Shown in pieces: positions 46,217 through 55,711 of a stretch of DNA of 64,000 nt. The notes beneath the pieces are model-generated. The model was not told where the DNA came from. It searched no databases and saw only the letters and a list, made by a program, of their open reading frames with translations. The stretch comes from Dyadobacter sp. CY343 (lineage in GTDB: Bacteria; Bacteroidota; Bacteroidia; Cytophagales; Spirosomataceae). How positions within the stretch are numbered: position 1 is the first letter of the stretch; each line of letters starts with the position of its first letter. A program made the translations under genes and the position numbers. The stretch is taken from assembly GCF_021390335.1 (NCBI RefSeq), contig NZ_JAJUXK010000002.1, positions 248,001-312,000 of the forward strand, in the 5' to 3' direction.

Positions 46217-47555
46217 GATTGCGCTGCTATTTACATTACTGTCGGCCAGCATTATTGTCGCGCTGAGCATATTCGTTTACATTTTCGCCACCGAGAGCAT
46301 TCGGTCCAGCTTTTACCACCGGCTGGAAGTGCGTGGTGACATTATCGGACACGCGGTTTTGGAGGAAAATGAATCCAGAAAGCCAATCTATTACGATATA
46401 AAAAAGCGCCACCTGGGCGATCTGCCTATTGAGAGGCACAAGGTATTGCTGTCTTCGGTGGATATAAAAGAGAAAGCGAAGCTGCCTTTGCCAGACGATT
46501 TTTACGAGGATCTGCTCAAAAATAATGAAGCGAGATTTATCAGCAGCGACACTTCCTACGTGGGCCGGACGATCGTAAATGATGACAAAAAGATCATTGT
46601 GATCTCTTCTGCGGTGGATCTTTACGGGCTGGCAGAAATGGAGAACCTTAAAAATCTGCTCGTAATCGGATTTCTGATCGCCTTCGTTTTCATATTCACT
46701 TTTGGTAAGATCTTTTCCGACGCGATCTTCAAGCCGATCCGCCGCATTATCCGCAATGTAAAAGGGATCAATGCACATAACCTGCACCAGCGGCTGGTTA
46801 TTGACAATAGTGACGACGATATTGAAGACCTGTCGCGCACATTCAACGATATGCTCGACCGGCTCGAAGTTACCTTTGAAATACAGAACAACTTTGTAAG
46901 TAATGCCTCCCACGAATTTAAAACGCCGCTTACAGTAATCAGCGGCGAAGCTGAACTCGGGCTGAGCGTTCCTGAGCTTCCGGAGAATGTGCGCCAATCT
47001 TTTGCTAATATTTACAAAGAATCCGAAAAGCTTGAACACTTGACAAACAGCATGTTAAGTCTCGCTCAAACGGGTTTTGACGGTAAAAAAGAAGAATGGG
47101 GCTGGCTTCGTATCGATGAACTGATCCTTTCAGTCAAAGAGGCAGCTGACAAAATCAGCGCTGAAAATAAGGTTAGCATCAACTTTGACCATTTACCAGA
47201 AAATGAAGAAAGGCTGGTTGTCAATGGAAATAAGGTATTGCTCAAAGCTGCATTTACGAATATCGTTCTCAATAGCTGCAAATACTCGGATAACAAACCG
47301 GTAGAAATCATCATCAGTTCGGACCAGCAATATGCGATCGTCGAGATTGTCGATGAAGGTATCGGGATCCCTGACCGTGAGATAGGGCAGATATTCGTCC
47401 CGTTTTTCCGCGCCTCTAATACGGAACGCTACAAAGGTTACGGGATTGGTCTCCCGCTGGCGCACAATATCATCAGAATGCACCAGGGAAAAGTGGATGT
47501 TCAAAGTAAAGTTGACACCGGTACCCGCTTCAAAACCTTCCTTCCGTTCAAATAA
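46200..47555 (+). CDS. Sensor histidine kinase with HAMP domain
   Basis: A 451-residue inner-membrane kinase: helix ~9-30, periplasmic sensor ~31-150, helix ~153-175, HAMP (KPIRRIIRNVKGIN), HisKA (H238 in NASHEFKTPL) and HATPase (NIVLNSCKYS, DEGIGIPD, YGIGLPLA). It is the cognate partner of the preceding OmpR-type regulator, with which its start codon overlaps. The ligand is unknown. Transcription may stop in the 158-base gap that follows. Confidence 0.92.
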   Translation: MKIQNKIALLFTLLSASIIVALSIFVYIFATESIRSSFYHRLEVRGDIIGHAVLEENESRKPIYYDIKKRHLGDLPIERHKVLLSSVDIKEKAKLPLPDDFYEDLLKNNEARFISSDTSYVGRTIVNDDKKIIVISSAVDLYGLAEMENLKNLLVIGFLIAFVFIFTFGKIFSDAIFKPIRRIIRNVKGINAHNLHQRLVIDNSDDDIEDLSRTFNDMLDRLEVTFEIQNNFVSNASHEFKTPLTVISGEAELGLSVPELPENVRQSFANIYKESEKLEHLTNSMLSLAQTGFDGKKEEWGWLRIDELILSVKEAADKISAENKVSINFDHLPENEERLVVNGNKVLLKAAFTNIVLNSCKYSDNKPVEIIISSDQQYAIVEIVDEGIGIPDREIGQIFVPFFRASNTERYKGYGIGLPLAHNIIRMHQGKVDVQSKVDTGTRFKTFLPFK

Positions 47556-47713
47556 GGCACTTCTTTAATCCAGTTTTAATATTCTCATCCCATTCTAATA
47601 AGTCTCACACTGTATTATAATTTGCCTCTTAAGACAGCCTAATAACTCTGCCGTAACATTGTATCACTGATTCAATCAGGGAAAATCATTGTTAATCAAA
47701 CCGATAGAGTTGT

Positions 47714-48157
47714 ATGAAAACTGTAATGATTCCGACAGATTTTACAAATGAGAGCATTCAGGTTGCCGAAGCGATTGTGAGAGATAGTAATGAAGAGGTG
47801 AAAATTGTATTCACGCACCTTTTCCATGTTGCAGATGATATTCAGGATTTATTGTTCTCGGGCTACCGCGAAAAAGAGTTTGAATTTGTGTCTGAGGATT
47901 TCTGGGCAGATTGTAAATCGCTCAAAGAGGAATATTCCGATACGCTGAAAAGTGTAAAAATTGATTTCTTCTACGGGAATAAGCTCGCTGCACTCCGGAA
48001 TTTCATGGAATATCACGAGGTCGAGAGCATCGCCTATTCGGAGAGCTATGGTTTTCCCAAATTAAATAAGAGCAGTCTGGATGCATTTCCGGTATTAAAA
48101 AAGAGTGGCGTTAAGATGATCAATGCAGATTTGATCAGCGTTTCGGCACTTGCCTAG
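47714..48157 (+). CDS. Usp-like protein of unknown function
   Basis: A 147-residue protein that starts like a universal stress protein (KTVMIPTDFTNESIQVA) and keeps the alternating strand-helix pattern, but lacks the usual ATP-binding GxxG-x9-GS. It is short for the family and more divergent than typical UspA. Cytoplasmic. It sits between the two-component pair and the bestrophin gene, 57 bases before the latter; a shared transcript is likely. Confidence 0.6.
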   Translation: MKTVMIPTDFTNESIQVAEAIVRDSNEEVKIVFTHLFHVADDIQDLLFSGYREKEFEFVSEDFWADCKSLKEEYSDTLKSVKIDFFYGNKLAALRNFMEYHEVESIAYSESYGFPKLNKSSLDAFPVLKKSGVKMINADLISVSALA

Positions 48158-48214
48158 TCGACGGAAATGCATTGATAGTGTGAGTGAATTCGTGAAAATG
48201 ATAACGTGATTAAT

Positions 48215-49123
48215 ATGCTGCTCAAAAAGAACATTCCGATCCGATATATTTTCGGCAAAATAAAATATGAGATATTTTTTGTGACTATTTATGGTGTGGC
48301 GATAGAAATCATTTACCAAAACTTTCACATCACCAATATCTCAATTCCAATGACGGTTCCCACGGTGCTGGGGACGATCATATCCCTGCTCCTCGCATTC
48401 CGATCTAACCAGGCTTACGATCGCTGGTGGGAAGCGCGGATCATTTGGGGCGCGATCGTGAACGATTCACGAACGCTGGCCCGGCAGATTATCGCGTTGA
48501 TGGACGAACCTTACGATTCTGAAAGTATCGACGGTTTCAAACACCGGATGATCAAAAGGCAGATCGCCTGGTGTTATGCACTTGGAAAAGGGTTGCGCAA
48601 AGACGATCCCCTGCCGCTGATCAGTAAATTCGTGACCGAGGAGGAGTATGAGTATGTTAAAGATTATGATAACAAGCACGTCGGCTTACTTCAGCTGCAC
48701 GCCCGCGACCTGAAAAATGCGTTGAAGCAGGGTTGGGTCAATCCATATCAGCAGATCGAAATCGACGGTACTTTGACCCGTCTTTGCGATTCAATGGGAA
48801 AATGCGAACGGATCAAGAACACCGTATTTCCTTCGACTTATAGTTTGTATATCCATCTCGCATTGCACTTCTTCATCTTACTATTGCCTTTCGGGCTGGT
48901 GCAATTGTTTGGCTTTCTGATGGTTCCGGTACTGATCGTGATCACAGCCTGCTTTTTCTTGATCGAAAAAATGGCGATTCACTTGCAGGATCCATTCGAA
49001 AACAAGCCTACCGACACACCCGTCATGACAATTTCAAGAAATATCGAGCGCGACCTGAAACAAATGATGCGCGACGAGCAGGTACCAATGGTTTACACGC
49101 CCGATAAATTTTACATTCTGTAA
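48215..49123 (+). CDS. Bestrophin family anion channel
   Basis: A 302-residue membrane protein. The bestrophin signature is at about residues 55-80 (SLLLAFRSNQAYDRWWEARIIWG split by the membrane helix), with helices at ~20-45, ~50-70, ~205-230 and ~232-255. The C-terminal ENKPTDTPVMTISRNIERDL is typical of the bacterial (YneE/RFP-TM) group. Bacterial homologues form pentameric ion channels; ion selectivity cannot be told. A GTG nine bases upstream is an alternative start. Terminator follows. Confidence 0.9.
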   Translation: MLLKKNIPIRYIFGKIKYEIFFVTIYGVAIEIIYQNFHITNISIPMTVPTVLGTIISLLLAFRSNQAYDRWWEARIIWGAIVNDSRTLARQIIALMDEPYDSESIDGFKHRMIKRQIAWCYALGKGLRKDDPLPLISKFVTEEEYEYVKDYDNKHVGLLQLHARDLKNALKQGWVNPYQQIEIDGTLTRLCDSMGKCERIKNTVFPSTYSLYIHLALHFFILLLPFGLVQLFGFLMVPVLIVITACFFLIEKMAIHLQDPFENKPTDTPVMTISRNIERDLKQMMRDEQVPMVYTPDKFYIL

Positions 49124-49143
49124 ACCGTCCTCAAATAGAGTAA

Positions 49144-49171
49144 GCGCGGGGTCCAGGCTCCGCGTTTTTTT
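49144..49171 (+). terminator. Intrinsic terminator of the bestrophin gene
   Basis: CGCGG (49145-49149) pairs with CCGCG (49160-49164), followed by seven T residues, about 20 bases after the stop codon. Confidence 0.8.
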
Positions 49172-49331
49172 ACCCCTAAATCCCCTGTTGGGGACTTTCG
49201 TTGTCGCGTGTAAATATCGCGATCTCCCCTTCAGGGGTCGGGGGTAAGGGTTAATGTTACCCCTAAATCCCCTGTGGGGGACTTTCGTTGTAGCATGTAA
49301 ATATCGCGATCTCCCCTTCAGGGGCCGGGGG
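49171..49331. repeat. 87-bp tandem repeat of the CCCCTAAATCCCC type
   Basis: Two copies (49171-49257 and 49258-49331, the second shorter) that start TACCCCTAAATCCCC and end with ATCTCCCCTTCAGGGG and a run of G. Each copy is roughly palindromic: its CCCC blocks face its GGGG blocks, with TATCGCGATCT near the centre. The copies differ at a few positions. This word is familiar from Bacteroidota intergenic regions. The second copy runs into the coding end of the minus-strand gene that follows. Confidence 0.85.
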
Positions 49332-50208
49332 TTTTCATGCCATTTCTAATATCAATCAAAATCTTATAATTCTGCTCTACCCAGTTCCCCTTGCCGCTGC
49401 CTTTGAATTTCGATTTTTTCATGAAGTCCTCGAACATGTTGAAAGCTTCGCGCGCATTTTGTTCGGAGTAAAACGCATTGATCCAGGGAGCCGGGACCTG
49501 GCTAGGCTTTACTACGCCGATTCCCGGATTGTATATTCGTAGGATACCCTCCGAAAACTCCCATGAAACGCGGTTTTGCTCCCGCGTTTTGGCAGCTTTC
49601 AATAAGTAAATATTGTGCAGCAAATAGTTGCTCAGCCTTTTCCGCAGCTGGACCGCATTCTCCGGTTTCTCAGGTTTGATCCGCCATTCATTATTTCCTT
49701 CAAAAAATGGGTCCTCCCGATAGTTACTGAGCGGTTTTCCATACTCCATCAACAGCATACTTTCTTTGGGATTAAATTCAAAATGCATGACACGAAGGCC
49801 ATTCTCGGCTATTTCGAATGATATACCTACTTCCTGGGTTACCCTTTCAGATGTTAAGAAAACAGATTGCGACGTGCTATCGAAGGCCCATTTCCCGGTA
49901 CTATATGCATTGTTGTCCCGGACCTGGGTAAAACTGCCGTCGGGGAAAAAGGAAATGAATAGCTCCTTCTTGCTCATTGGGGTGTTTTCCAGCGTGTTAC
50001 CTTCCGGCCCGGTGGCAATCGGATCGACTTCATTGACTCCGTACATCCGCCAGGAGCCGAGGACATTACTACTTTTGGGCAAAGTGGATTCACCTAATTC
50101 CCGCAGTTCTCTTCGCACAGCCGCTTCCTTGCTGGCTCGGTAAATGATACCGCGGTGTTGCAGCATAATGATCAGAATGAGCAGGAAGACGAGTTTGTAA
50201 AAAGCCAT
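49318..50208 (-). CDS. Membrane-anchored protein of unknown function
   Basis: A 296-residue protein. A hydrophobic helix at ~4-17 anchors it or acts as an uncleaved signal. Beyond it are beta-rich segments including GSWRMYGV, ISFFPDGSFTQV and YSTGKWAFD, a pattern like lipocalin-type or DUF4923-like stress proteins, but I cannot assign a family. The last six codons (MKTPGP and stop) are written by the second copy of the 87-bp repeat, so the natural C-terminus has been replaced or extended by the repeat. Confidence 0.75.
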   Translation of the reverse strand: MAFYKLVFLLILIIMLQHRGIIYRASKEAAVRRELRELGESTLPKSSNVLGSWRMYGVNEVDPIATGPEGNTLENTPMSKKELFISFFPDGSFTQVRDNNAYSTGKWAFDSTSQSVFLTSERVTQEVGISFEIAENGLRVMHFEFNPKESMLLMEYGKPLSNYREDPFFEGNNEWRIKPEKPENAVQLRKRLSNYLLHNIYLLKAAKTREQNRVSWEFSEGILRIYNPGIGVVKPSQVPAPWINAFYSEQNAREAFNMFEDFMKKSKFKGSGKGNWVEQNYKILIDIRNGMKTPGP

Positions 50209-50331
50209 AAAAACTTAGCGATAGTGGCAGATGACGATCCTGCGAGTAATTTTTGCGCAAAATCTTCTTATCCTGCTAACAATCGGGAGCAAAAATCAAT
50301 CCGGTTAGTATCCTAAAATCCTGAATTTTTT

Positions 50332-53300
50332 ATGAATATTATGCGGTCAGTGCCACTTTTTTTAATTTTTATTTTACTCAATTTCGGCTACGATTTCAGG
50401 CGGCCAGCAGACAAGTCCCACGAAATCAATGCAGAAGATACCCAGCTGAGAGCTGTCGCAAGCGGCGATGGTGAAACAATCAGCATTTCGAAAGGCACTG
50501 GCGGCCAGCCTATATTGGTTCAAAATGCAAAAAAAAATTTCCGTCCCTACCTGCACCCAATAGTAGCACCAGATGGAAAAGGTATCCTCACTGAATACAG
50601 CCCCAGACACCACAAACATCAAACCGGCATTTACTGGGGCTATACCCGCGTAAACGGCCGTGACTATTTTCATCATCCCGAAGCTTCGTACTGGCGAAAA
50701 GTATCCTCGCAAATCATTGAAAAGGAAGGTGTTGAGGTAAAGTGGCAAACGGTTTACGATCTGCTGGATTCCACAGGCACCGCCGTGCTGACGGAGACGC
50801 AAAACTGGTCAATGCGTGTGAAAAATGGCAAATATTTTCTGGACCTGGAATGGAATGGGGAGGCTAAGACAGATGTGACATTTGGTAAATATGATTACGG
50901 CGGGCTGTTTGTGAGAATGCCCTGGAAACAAGGAATTAAAGGCGAAGTAGTGAATGCCGCGCGGCAGAAAAATGAAAAAGCAGAAGGCCAGGCTGCCATG
51001 TGGGTGGATATTGGCATGCAGGTAGCCGGTCGAGATGACCTGGCGCACATTGCAATTTTTGACCACCCCGAAAACAAAGGTTACCCGCAAACCTGGCGTG
51101 TGGACCCGCAACTGGGCGCCGGCCCGGCGCGTGCAAGAAAAGGTGACTGGCATCTTAAAAAAGGCGAAACCGAAGTAATCAAGCACGAGCTTGTGGTATA
51201 TACCGGCGAATTGAATGACGTGGAATTGAACAAAACTTTCGGTGAGTTCATCGGAAATAATGGTACTTATAATACGTCTGCACTGTGGGCAATTGCGCAA
51301 AAAGAGGGTAGGGAAGCAAAGTTTCTGAGTGCGCAGGAAGCGGTGGCGGCGATGACTATAAAAGATGGATTTCAGGTCAATGCCTGGGCTTCCGAACCGA
51401 TGATGACGCAGCCCATGGCGTTTTGCTGGGATGACCGTGGGAGAATGTGGATCGCGGAAAATAAGGACTACGAGTCACGAGGAAAAGGGTTTTCGAATGC
51501 AGGAAACAGCCGCATTTTGATTTTGGAAGATACAGATCACGATGGCGTGGCAGATACCAAGAAAGTGTTCATGGAGGGTATTGCATTCCCTTCCGCGTTG
51601 GCGGTAGGTTTCGACGGTGTGTTTGTCGGTGCGCCGCCAAATTTGCTTTTTGTGCCCGATAAAAATGGCGATGATAAGGCTGATATGGAGAATATTGAAG
51701 TCCGCCTGACCGGCTGGGGAATCCGCGACCGGCACGAAACATTGAATAGTTTTCACTGGGGACCAGACGGTTGGCTGTACGGTTTGCAAGGTTTTGCAAC
51801 ACCTTCGAAAGTCGGCAAGCCAGTTGGGAAAGGCCAACTTTTCAAGCACAAAGATCCGTTTCCGGAGGATATGCAGGTCGAAAATGGCGTAGATATCAAT
51901 GGCGGCGTATGGCGCTATCATCCTACCAAAAAAATCTTTGAAGTGGTCGCACACGGTTTCAGCAATCCCTGGGGAGTTGATTTTGATGCGAAAGGACAAA
52001 TGCTCATAACTGCCTGTGTAATACCGCATTTATGGCACGTAATTCCGGGCGGGATTTATCATCGCCAAGGCGGACAGCACTTCAATCCTTATGTTTATAA
52101 TGATATCAAAACCATCGCTGACCATACCCACCGCTCGGCGCATGGCGGTGCGCGTGTGTATCAGTCGGATGCATTTCCTGACAATGAAAAGGGTAAGATC
52201 TTCATGGCCAATATTCATGAACACGGTATTTTGTCGGATATACTGGAACCCAAGGGCTCTGGCTTTTCAGGCAAGCATGGGGACGATTTTATGATGGCCA
52301 ACAATGCGCAGTGGGTAGGTTTTAGTATGGAAATCGGGCCGGAAGGCGCGATGTACGTGCTGGACTGGCATGATGCGGATATTTGCGGCTCAGATGTACT
52401 CAATTCTGAAACGGGTCGTATTTTTAGAATTACACCTAAAAAATCGCTCGCAGAAGATTGGAAAGGAAGGTATTCGAATTTAAACAAAATGAAGGACACT
52501 GAACTCGCCGATTTGCAGACTAGCAAAAGCGACTGGCACGGGCGTCGGGCGAGAATCATTTTACAAAACAGAGCTGGAAAAGGGAAAATGGATCCCGCTG
52601 CATTAAAAAAGTTGAGTGAAACCTACCAATCCGCAACTGACGCCGACCATCGCCTCAGAGCAATGTGGACATTGAATATAACCGGTAACCTTGATGAAAA
52701 TGCATTGACAAAGGCGCTTGGAGATCAGGATCCTTACATTCGAAGCTGGGCTGTGCAGTTTTTGACAGAAGAAAGCAAGCCTTCGGCAAATGCGATCGCG
52801 AAATTCACAAAAATGGCAGTTGAGGAAAAGTCGGCCGTGGTGAGGCTTTACCTCGCGGCGTCATTGCAGCGAATGGACGATGCTGCAAAGTGGAGTGTAG
52901 CAGCTGGGTTGCTCACACATGCAGAAGATTCGGAAGACCATAATCTGCCTAAAATGATCTGGTTTGGTATTGAGCCGCTGGTGAAAGCAAATCCGGCGAA
53001 GGCACTTGCGATGGCTGAAAAGTCGAAAATTCCGATGGTAACTCAGTTTATTGCACGCCGGACCGTTGATGCGGATCAGATTGAAATGCTCGTAAACACA
53101 ATTGGCAAAGTTCCGGTAAACAGGACCAATTTGCTCGAAGGAATGCGCGACGGGCTGGATGGCAGAACTGATATTAAAACGCCGGGAAACTGGAATGCGG
53201 TTTTTGCCAAACTTAAACAAGCCGACAATACAACTGCAAAACTGGCGACCGAATTGTCGAGACAGTTTGGAGATACGGAAGCTTCAAAAACCGATCTGGC

Positions 53301-54177
53301 AATCTTAAAAAACAAAACTGCGCCGATAGAACAGCGAAGCAAGGCTTTGCAATCGCTCACCAACCGCCAGAGACCCGAGTTGCTGAAAGAGCTGCCCGCG
53401 TTGCTGGACGACAATAAATTGCGGCTGGATGTGATCAGGAGTATTGCCGCATTTGACAACGAGCCTCTGGCCAAGTCTTTGATCGAGCGTTACCCGAAAT
53501 TGAGCAATGCAGAAAAATCAGAGGCGGTACAAACGCTGGCTTCGCGACCTAAGTCTGGCTGGTTGCTGACCCAGGCTATTTCGAAAAATACAATACCCAA
53601 AAAAGACGTTCCGACTTTCGTCGCGCGGCAGTTGCGACGGGTAGTCGGGAGTGGATTTGTAGAAGTATGGGGGCCGATCGACCACGTTGCTTTCGATGAA
53701 AAGGCTTATAAAAAATACAAGAATATGCTTACCGATCAGTCAGTTGCCGCGGCAAGCAAAGCAAATGGGCGGATGGTTTTTCAAAACACCTGTGCACCTT
53801 GTCACAAATTGTATGGCGAAGGCGGTATTATTGGCCCGGAATTAACCGGCTCTAACCGCGCCAATCTGGATTATTTGCTAGGCAATATCCTCGACCCAAG
53901 CGGTGAAATCCAGGACGATTATAAGATGGTAGTAGTAACCACCCGCGATGGCCGGACTTATGTAGGGAATATCGCGAAGGAAACCGAACGGCAGGTAACA
54001 CTCCGGATCGTAGGCCAGGACGCGGTGAATATCAATAAATCAGATATCCAAACAAGGGAAGTAACCCCCGCGTCGATGATGCCAACCGGCTTATTAGAAA
54101 ACCTGAGCGATAAAGAAGTAAAAGAGTTGATAGCGTATTTAAAAACGAACGCACAGGTAGCATTGCCGGGGAGATGA
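50332..54177 (+). CDS. DUF6807-PVC dehydrogenase-HEAT-cytochrome c fusion protein
   Basis: A 1281-residue exported protein. Signal peptide to ~20; a DUF6807 (PmoA-like) jelly-roll spans ~45-320 with HHPEASYWRK and HHKHQTGIYWG; a PVC-type membrane-bound dehydrogenase propeller (NHL-like, TIGR02604 type) spans ~345-705 with WIAENKDYE and DHTHRSAHGG; HEAT-like helices ~715-1090; then a haem-binding domain (TIGR02603 type) with the CAPCH haem-c site (C1154, C1157, H1158) and LSDKEVKELIAYL. It is probably a periplasmic redox enzyme acting on a sugar or polyol; the substrate is unknown. Gene stands alone, no obvious hairpin after. Confidence 0.87.
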   Translation: MNIMRSVPLFLIFILLNFGYDFRRPADKSHEINAEDTQLRAVASGDGETISISKGTGGQPILVQNAKKNFRPYLHPIVAPDGKGILTEYSPRHHKHQTGIYWGYTRVNGRDYFHHPEASYWRKVSSQIIEKEGVEVKWQTVYDLLDSTGTAVLTETQNWSMRVKNGKYFLDLEWNGEAKTDVTFGKYDYGGLFVRMPWKQGIKGEVVNAARQKNEKAEGQAAMWVDIGMQVAGRDDLAHIAIFDHPENKGYPQTWRVDPQLGAGPARARKGDWHLKKGETEVIKHELVVYTGELNDVELNKTFGEFIGNNGTYNTSALWAIAQKEGREAKFLSAQEAVAAMTIKDGFQVNAWASEPMMTQPMAFCWDDRGRMWIAENKDYESRGKGFSNAGNSRILILEDTDHDGVADTKKVFMEGIAFPSALAVGFDGVFVGAPPNLLFVPDKNGDDKADMENIEVRLTGWGIRDRHETLNSFHWGPDGWLYGLQGFATPSKVGKPVGKGQLFKHKDPFPEDMQVENGVDINGGVWRYHPTKKIFEVVAHGFSNPWGVDFDAKGQMLITACVIPHLWHVIPGGIYHRQGGQHFNPYVYNDIKTIADHTHRSAHGGARVYQSDAFPDNEKGKIFMANIHEHGILSDILEPKGSGFSGKHGDDFMMANNAQWVGFSMEIGPEGAMYVLDWHDADICGSDVLNSETGRIFRITPKKSLAEDWKGRYSNLNKMKDTELADLQTSKSDWHGRRARIILQNRAGKGKMDPAALKKLSETYQSATDADHRLRAMWTLNITGNLDENALTKALGDQDPYIRSWAVQFLTEESKPSANAIAKFTKMAVEEKSAVVRLYLAASLQRMDDAAKWSVAAGLLTHAEDSEDHNLPKMIWFGIEPLVKANPAKALAMAEKSKIPMVTQFIARRTVDADQIEMLVNTIGKVPVNRTNLLEGMRDGLDGRTDIKTPGNWNAVFAKLKQADNTTAKLATELSRQFGDTEASKTDLAILKNKTAPIEQRSKALQSLTNRQRPELLKELPALLDDNKLRLDVIRSIAAFDNEPLAKSLIERYPKLSNAEKSEAVQTLASRPKSGWLLTQAISKNTIPKKDVPTFVARQLRRVVGSGFVEVWGPIDHVAFDEKAYKKYKNMLTDQSVAAASKANGRMVFQNTCAPCHKLYGEGGIIGPELTGSNRANLDYLLGNILDPSGEIQDDYKMVVVTTRDGRTYVGNIAKETERQVTLRIVGQDAVNINKSDIQTREVTPASMMPTGLLENLSDKEVKELIAYLKTNAQVALPGR

Positions 54178-54228
54178 TTTTCGAGTGGGATTTTCTAACG
54201 GTAGTTTCGAGCTCTTGAAGTATAGCAG

Positions 54229-54636
54229 CTAGTCAATCCAGTTTTCCAACTCAATTCGTTCAAGCCTTGCAAAGTCCTGAACGTTGCGGGTTGCCAGAGT
54301 CAGTCCGTGAGAAATTGCAGTTGATCCGATAAATAAATCGAATTCGCCGATCATCCGTCCAGCTCGCCTTAAAGAAGTTTTCTGACGAGAGTATTCAGGA
54401 AAGCTTTGGCCAATTAGTAGTATTCGATCAGCAAATGTGGTGTAGAGAGATTCTAGGTTTTTCCAATTCTCAACGCGACGTATTTCAGAACCGTTTTCAA
54501 CACCATACATAAGTTCTGCAATCGTAAGCTCCGAGAGATAGCATGAGGCTAAGCCAATCGATTCTATTTTGTCGATGAGATTTGCTTGGCCTTTAAATAA
54601 GTGAATGCAAATATTGGTGTCCAGCAGATATCTCAT
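54229..54636 (-). CDS. vapC: PIN-domain toxin (VapC type)
   Basis: A 135-residue PIN nuclease. The acidic centre is present: D6 (LLDTNICIHL), Glu in ELTIAELMYG, Asp in GEFDLFIGSTA and the late TRNVQDF. This is the VapC/FitB subgroup, which cleaves tRNA or rRNA. Its start overlaps the stop of the antitoxin by 4 bases (ATGA), as is usual for VapBC. Toxin activity is inferred from family and arrangement. Confidence 0.88.
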   Translation of the reverse strand: MRYLLDTNICIHLFKGQANLIDKIESIGLASCYLSELTIAELMYGVENGSEIRRVENWKNLESLYTTFADRILLIGQSFPEYSRQKTSLRRAGRMIGEFDLFIGSTAISHGLTLATRNVQDFARLERIELENWID

Positions 54637-54875
54637 AAGTGGATATTGCGCGGCTGGTCGTTACGGGCAGAATAAATAATTGCTTCAAGCTCCTCAGCAG
54701 TTTCTTCACCTTTCCAGCTTCCAGCAAACCGCTTGAAAGCAGCGTATTGTTCTGCTTCAGTAGGCTTGTCCTGAGATTGAATTTCTTTAGCCGGGAGACC
54801 AAGACGCTGAGCCATTGCCTTCAACAATGTAAGCTGAATGGCATTTGTTGTTTCGATGGTAATTGATTGGGACAT
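54633..54875 (-). CDS. Antitoxin of the VapC module
   Basis: An 80-residue protein: N-terminal ITIETTNAIQLTLLKAMAQRLGL, a short hydrophobic DNA-binding-like part, then an acidic, Gln/Glu-rich C-terminus (EETAEELEAIIYSARN), which should wrap round the toxin. Similar proteins are paired with PIN toxins in Bacteroidota. The four-base overlap with vapC supports one mRNA. It should repress its own promoter. Confidence 0.75.
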   Translation of the reverse strand: MSQSITIETTNAIQLTLLKAMAQRLGLPAKEIQSQDKPTEAEQYAAFKRFAGSWKGEETAEELEAIIYSARNDQPRNIHL

Positions 54876-55135
54876 AGTGGTGTTTAGTTAAAATAAATTA
54901 TCCTAAAATGCAGTTCATAACTCTAATTTAAGCAACTAGTCGTTACTGCGCAATCCCGCCAGCGGCAGAATTCTTGTATAAACGTAAGCATTGGTTGATA
55001 ACCAATATTTGGTTCTAATGCGTTTTGTAGATGATTTAAGTAAATATGTGCTGGACGTGATTCACTAATCCTGGTTGCAATTTGAGAAATAGTATTGAAA
55101 AATTAAATCGCATGCGTAAAGTAGTAGGGTAGTTT

Positions 55136-55711
55136 TCAAACAACCTTCAAATTCTCCGCCGCCTTTTCAACAGTTTCCCTTATCCGCTTCTCGCGTGTTT
55201 CCGGCCGTTTTGCGGCGTATATCCACTGCAGGATGAATTTTCGGGCGGAGGGGGCGAAGGCCGTGAAGTTTTCGAATGCTTTTTTGTTTTTGGCAAATGC
55301 GTGTTTGAGGTCGTCTGCAAGTACTTCGTTTTCCACGTCACTGAGCTTTTCCCAGGAGCCGTTTTGTTTGGCGAGGTCGATCATGGCCTGGCCTTGCGGG
55401 CGCATTAACCCTAATTCTGTCATGCGGGCTACGCGTTCTTTGTTGCTTTTGGCCCAGTTGCTGACGGGTTTGCGTTTCGTAAAGGTCTGATAAACACTTT
55501 GTTCGTCACGTTTCATCGTTTTGCTATCGATCCAACCGTAACATAATGCGTGCTCCACCGATTCGGCATATCCTACGCTGGGAACACCGCTGTTTTTGTT
55601 GTAAATCACCAGGTATACAACGCTCGCCGTATCCGCATTTTTGTCAAGCCACTCCCGCCATTCATTGGCGGAAGCGGCTTGAATCACTTCTTTTCCGTCC
55701 TTAGTTTCCAT
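55136..55711 (-). CDS. YdeI/OmpD-associated family protein
   Basis: A 191-residue cytoplasmic protein. The N-terminal EWREWLDKN, ALCYGWIDSKT and FTKRKPVSNWAKSNKERVARM define the YdeI/OmpD-associated (bacteriocin-protection) family, and the C-terminal RKFILQWIYAAKRPETREKRI is its usual tail. In some bacteria homologues are linked to antimicrobial-peptide tolerance; the molecular role is unknown. Its start lies inside the end of the upstream VOC gene (11-base overlap), so the two share a transcript. Confidence 0.87.
   Translation of the reverse strand: METKDGKEVIQAASANEWREWLDKNADTASVVYLVIYNKNSGVPSVGYAESVEHALCYGWIDSKTMKRDEQSVYQTFTKRKPVSNWAKSNKERVARMTELGLMRPQGQAMIDLAKQNGSWEKLSDVENEVLADDLKHAFAKNKKAFENFTAFAPSARKFILQWIYAAKRPETREKRIRETVEKAAENLKVV

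Noticed and set aside
46236..47039. Minus-strand open frame (267 codons) opposite the sensor kinase
   Set aside because: The kinase has all its motifs; the opposite frame is a shadow.
49171..49331. Possible CRISPR array
   Set aside because: Only two copies, period of 87 bases, no spacers of uniform length, and no cas genes nearby.
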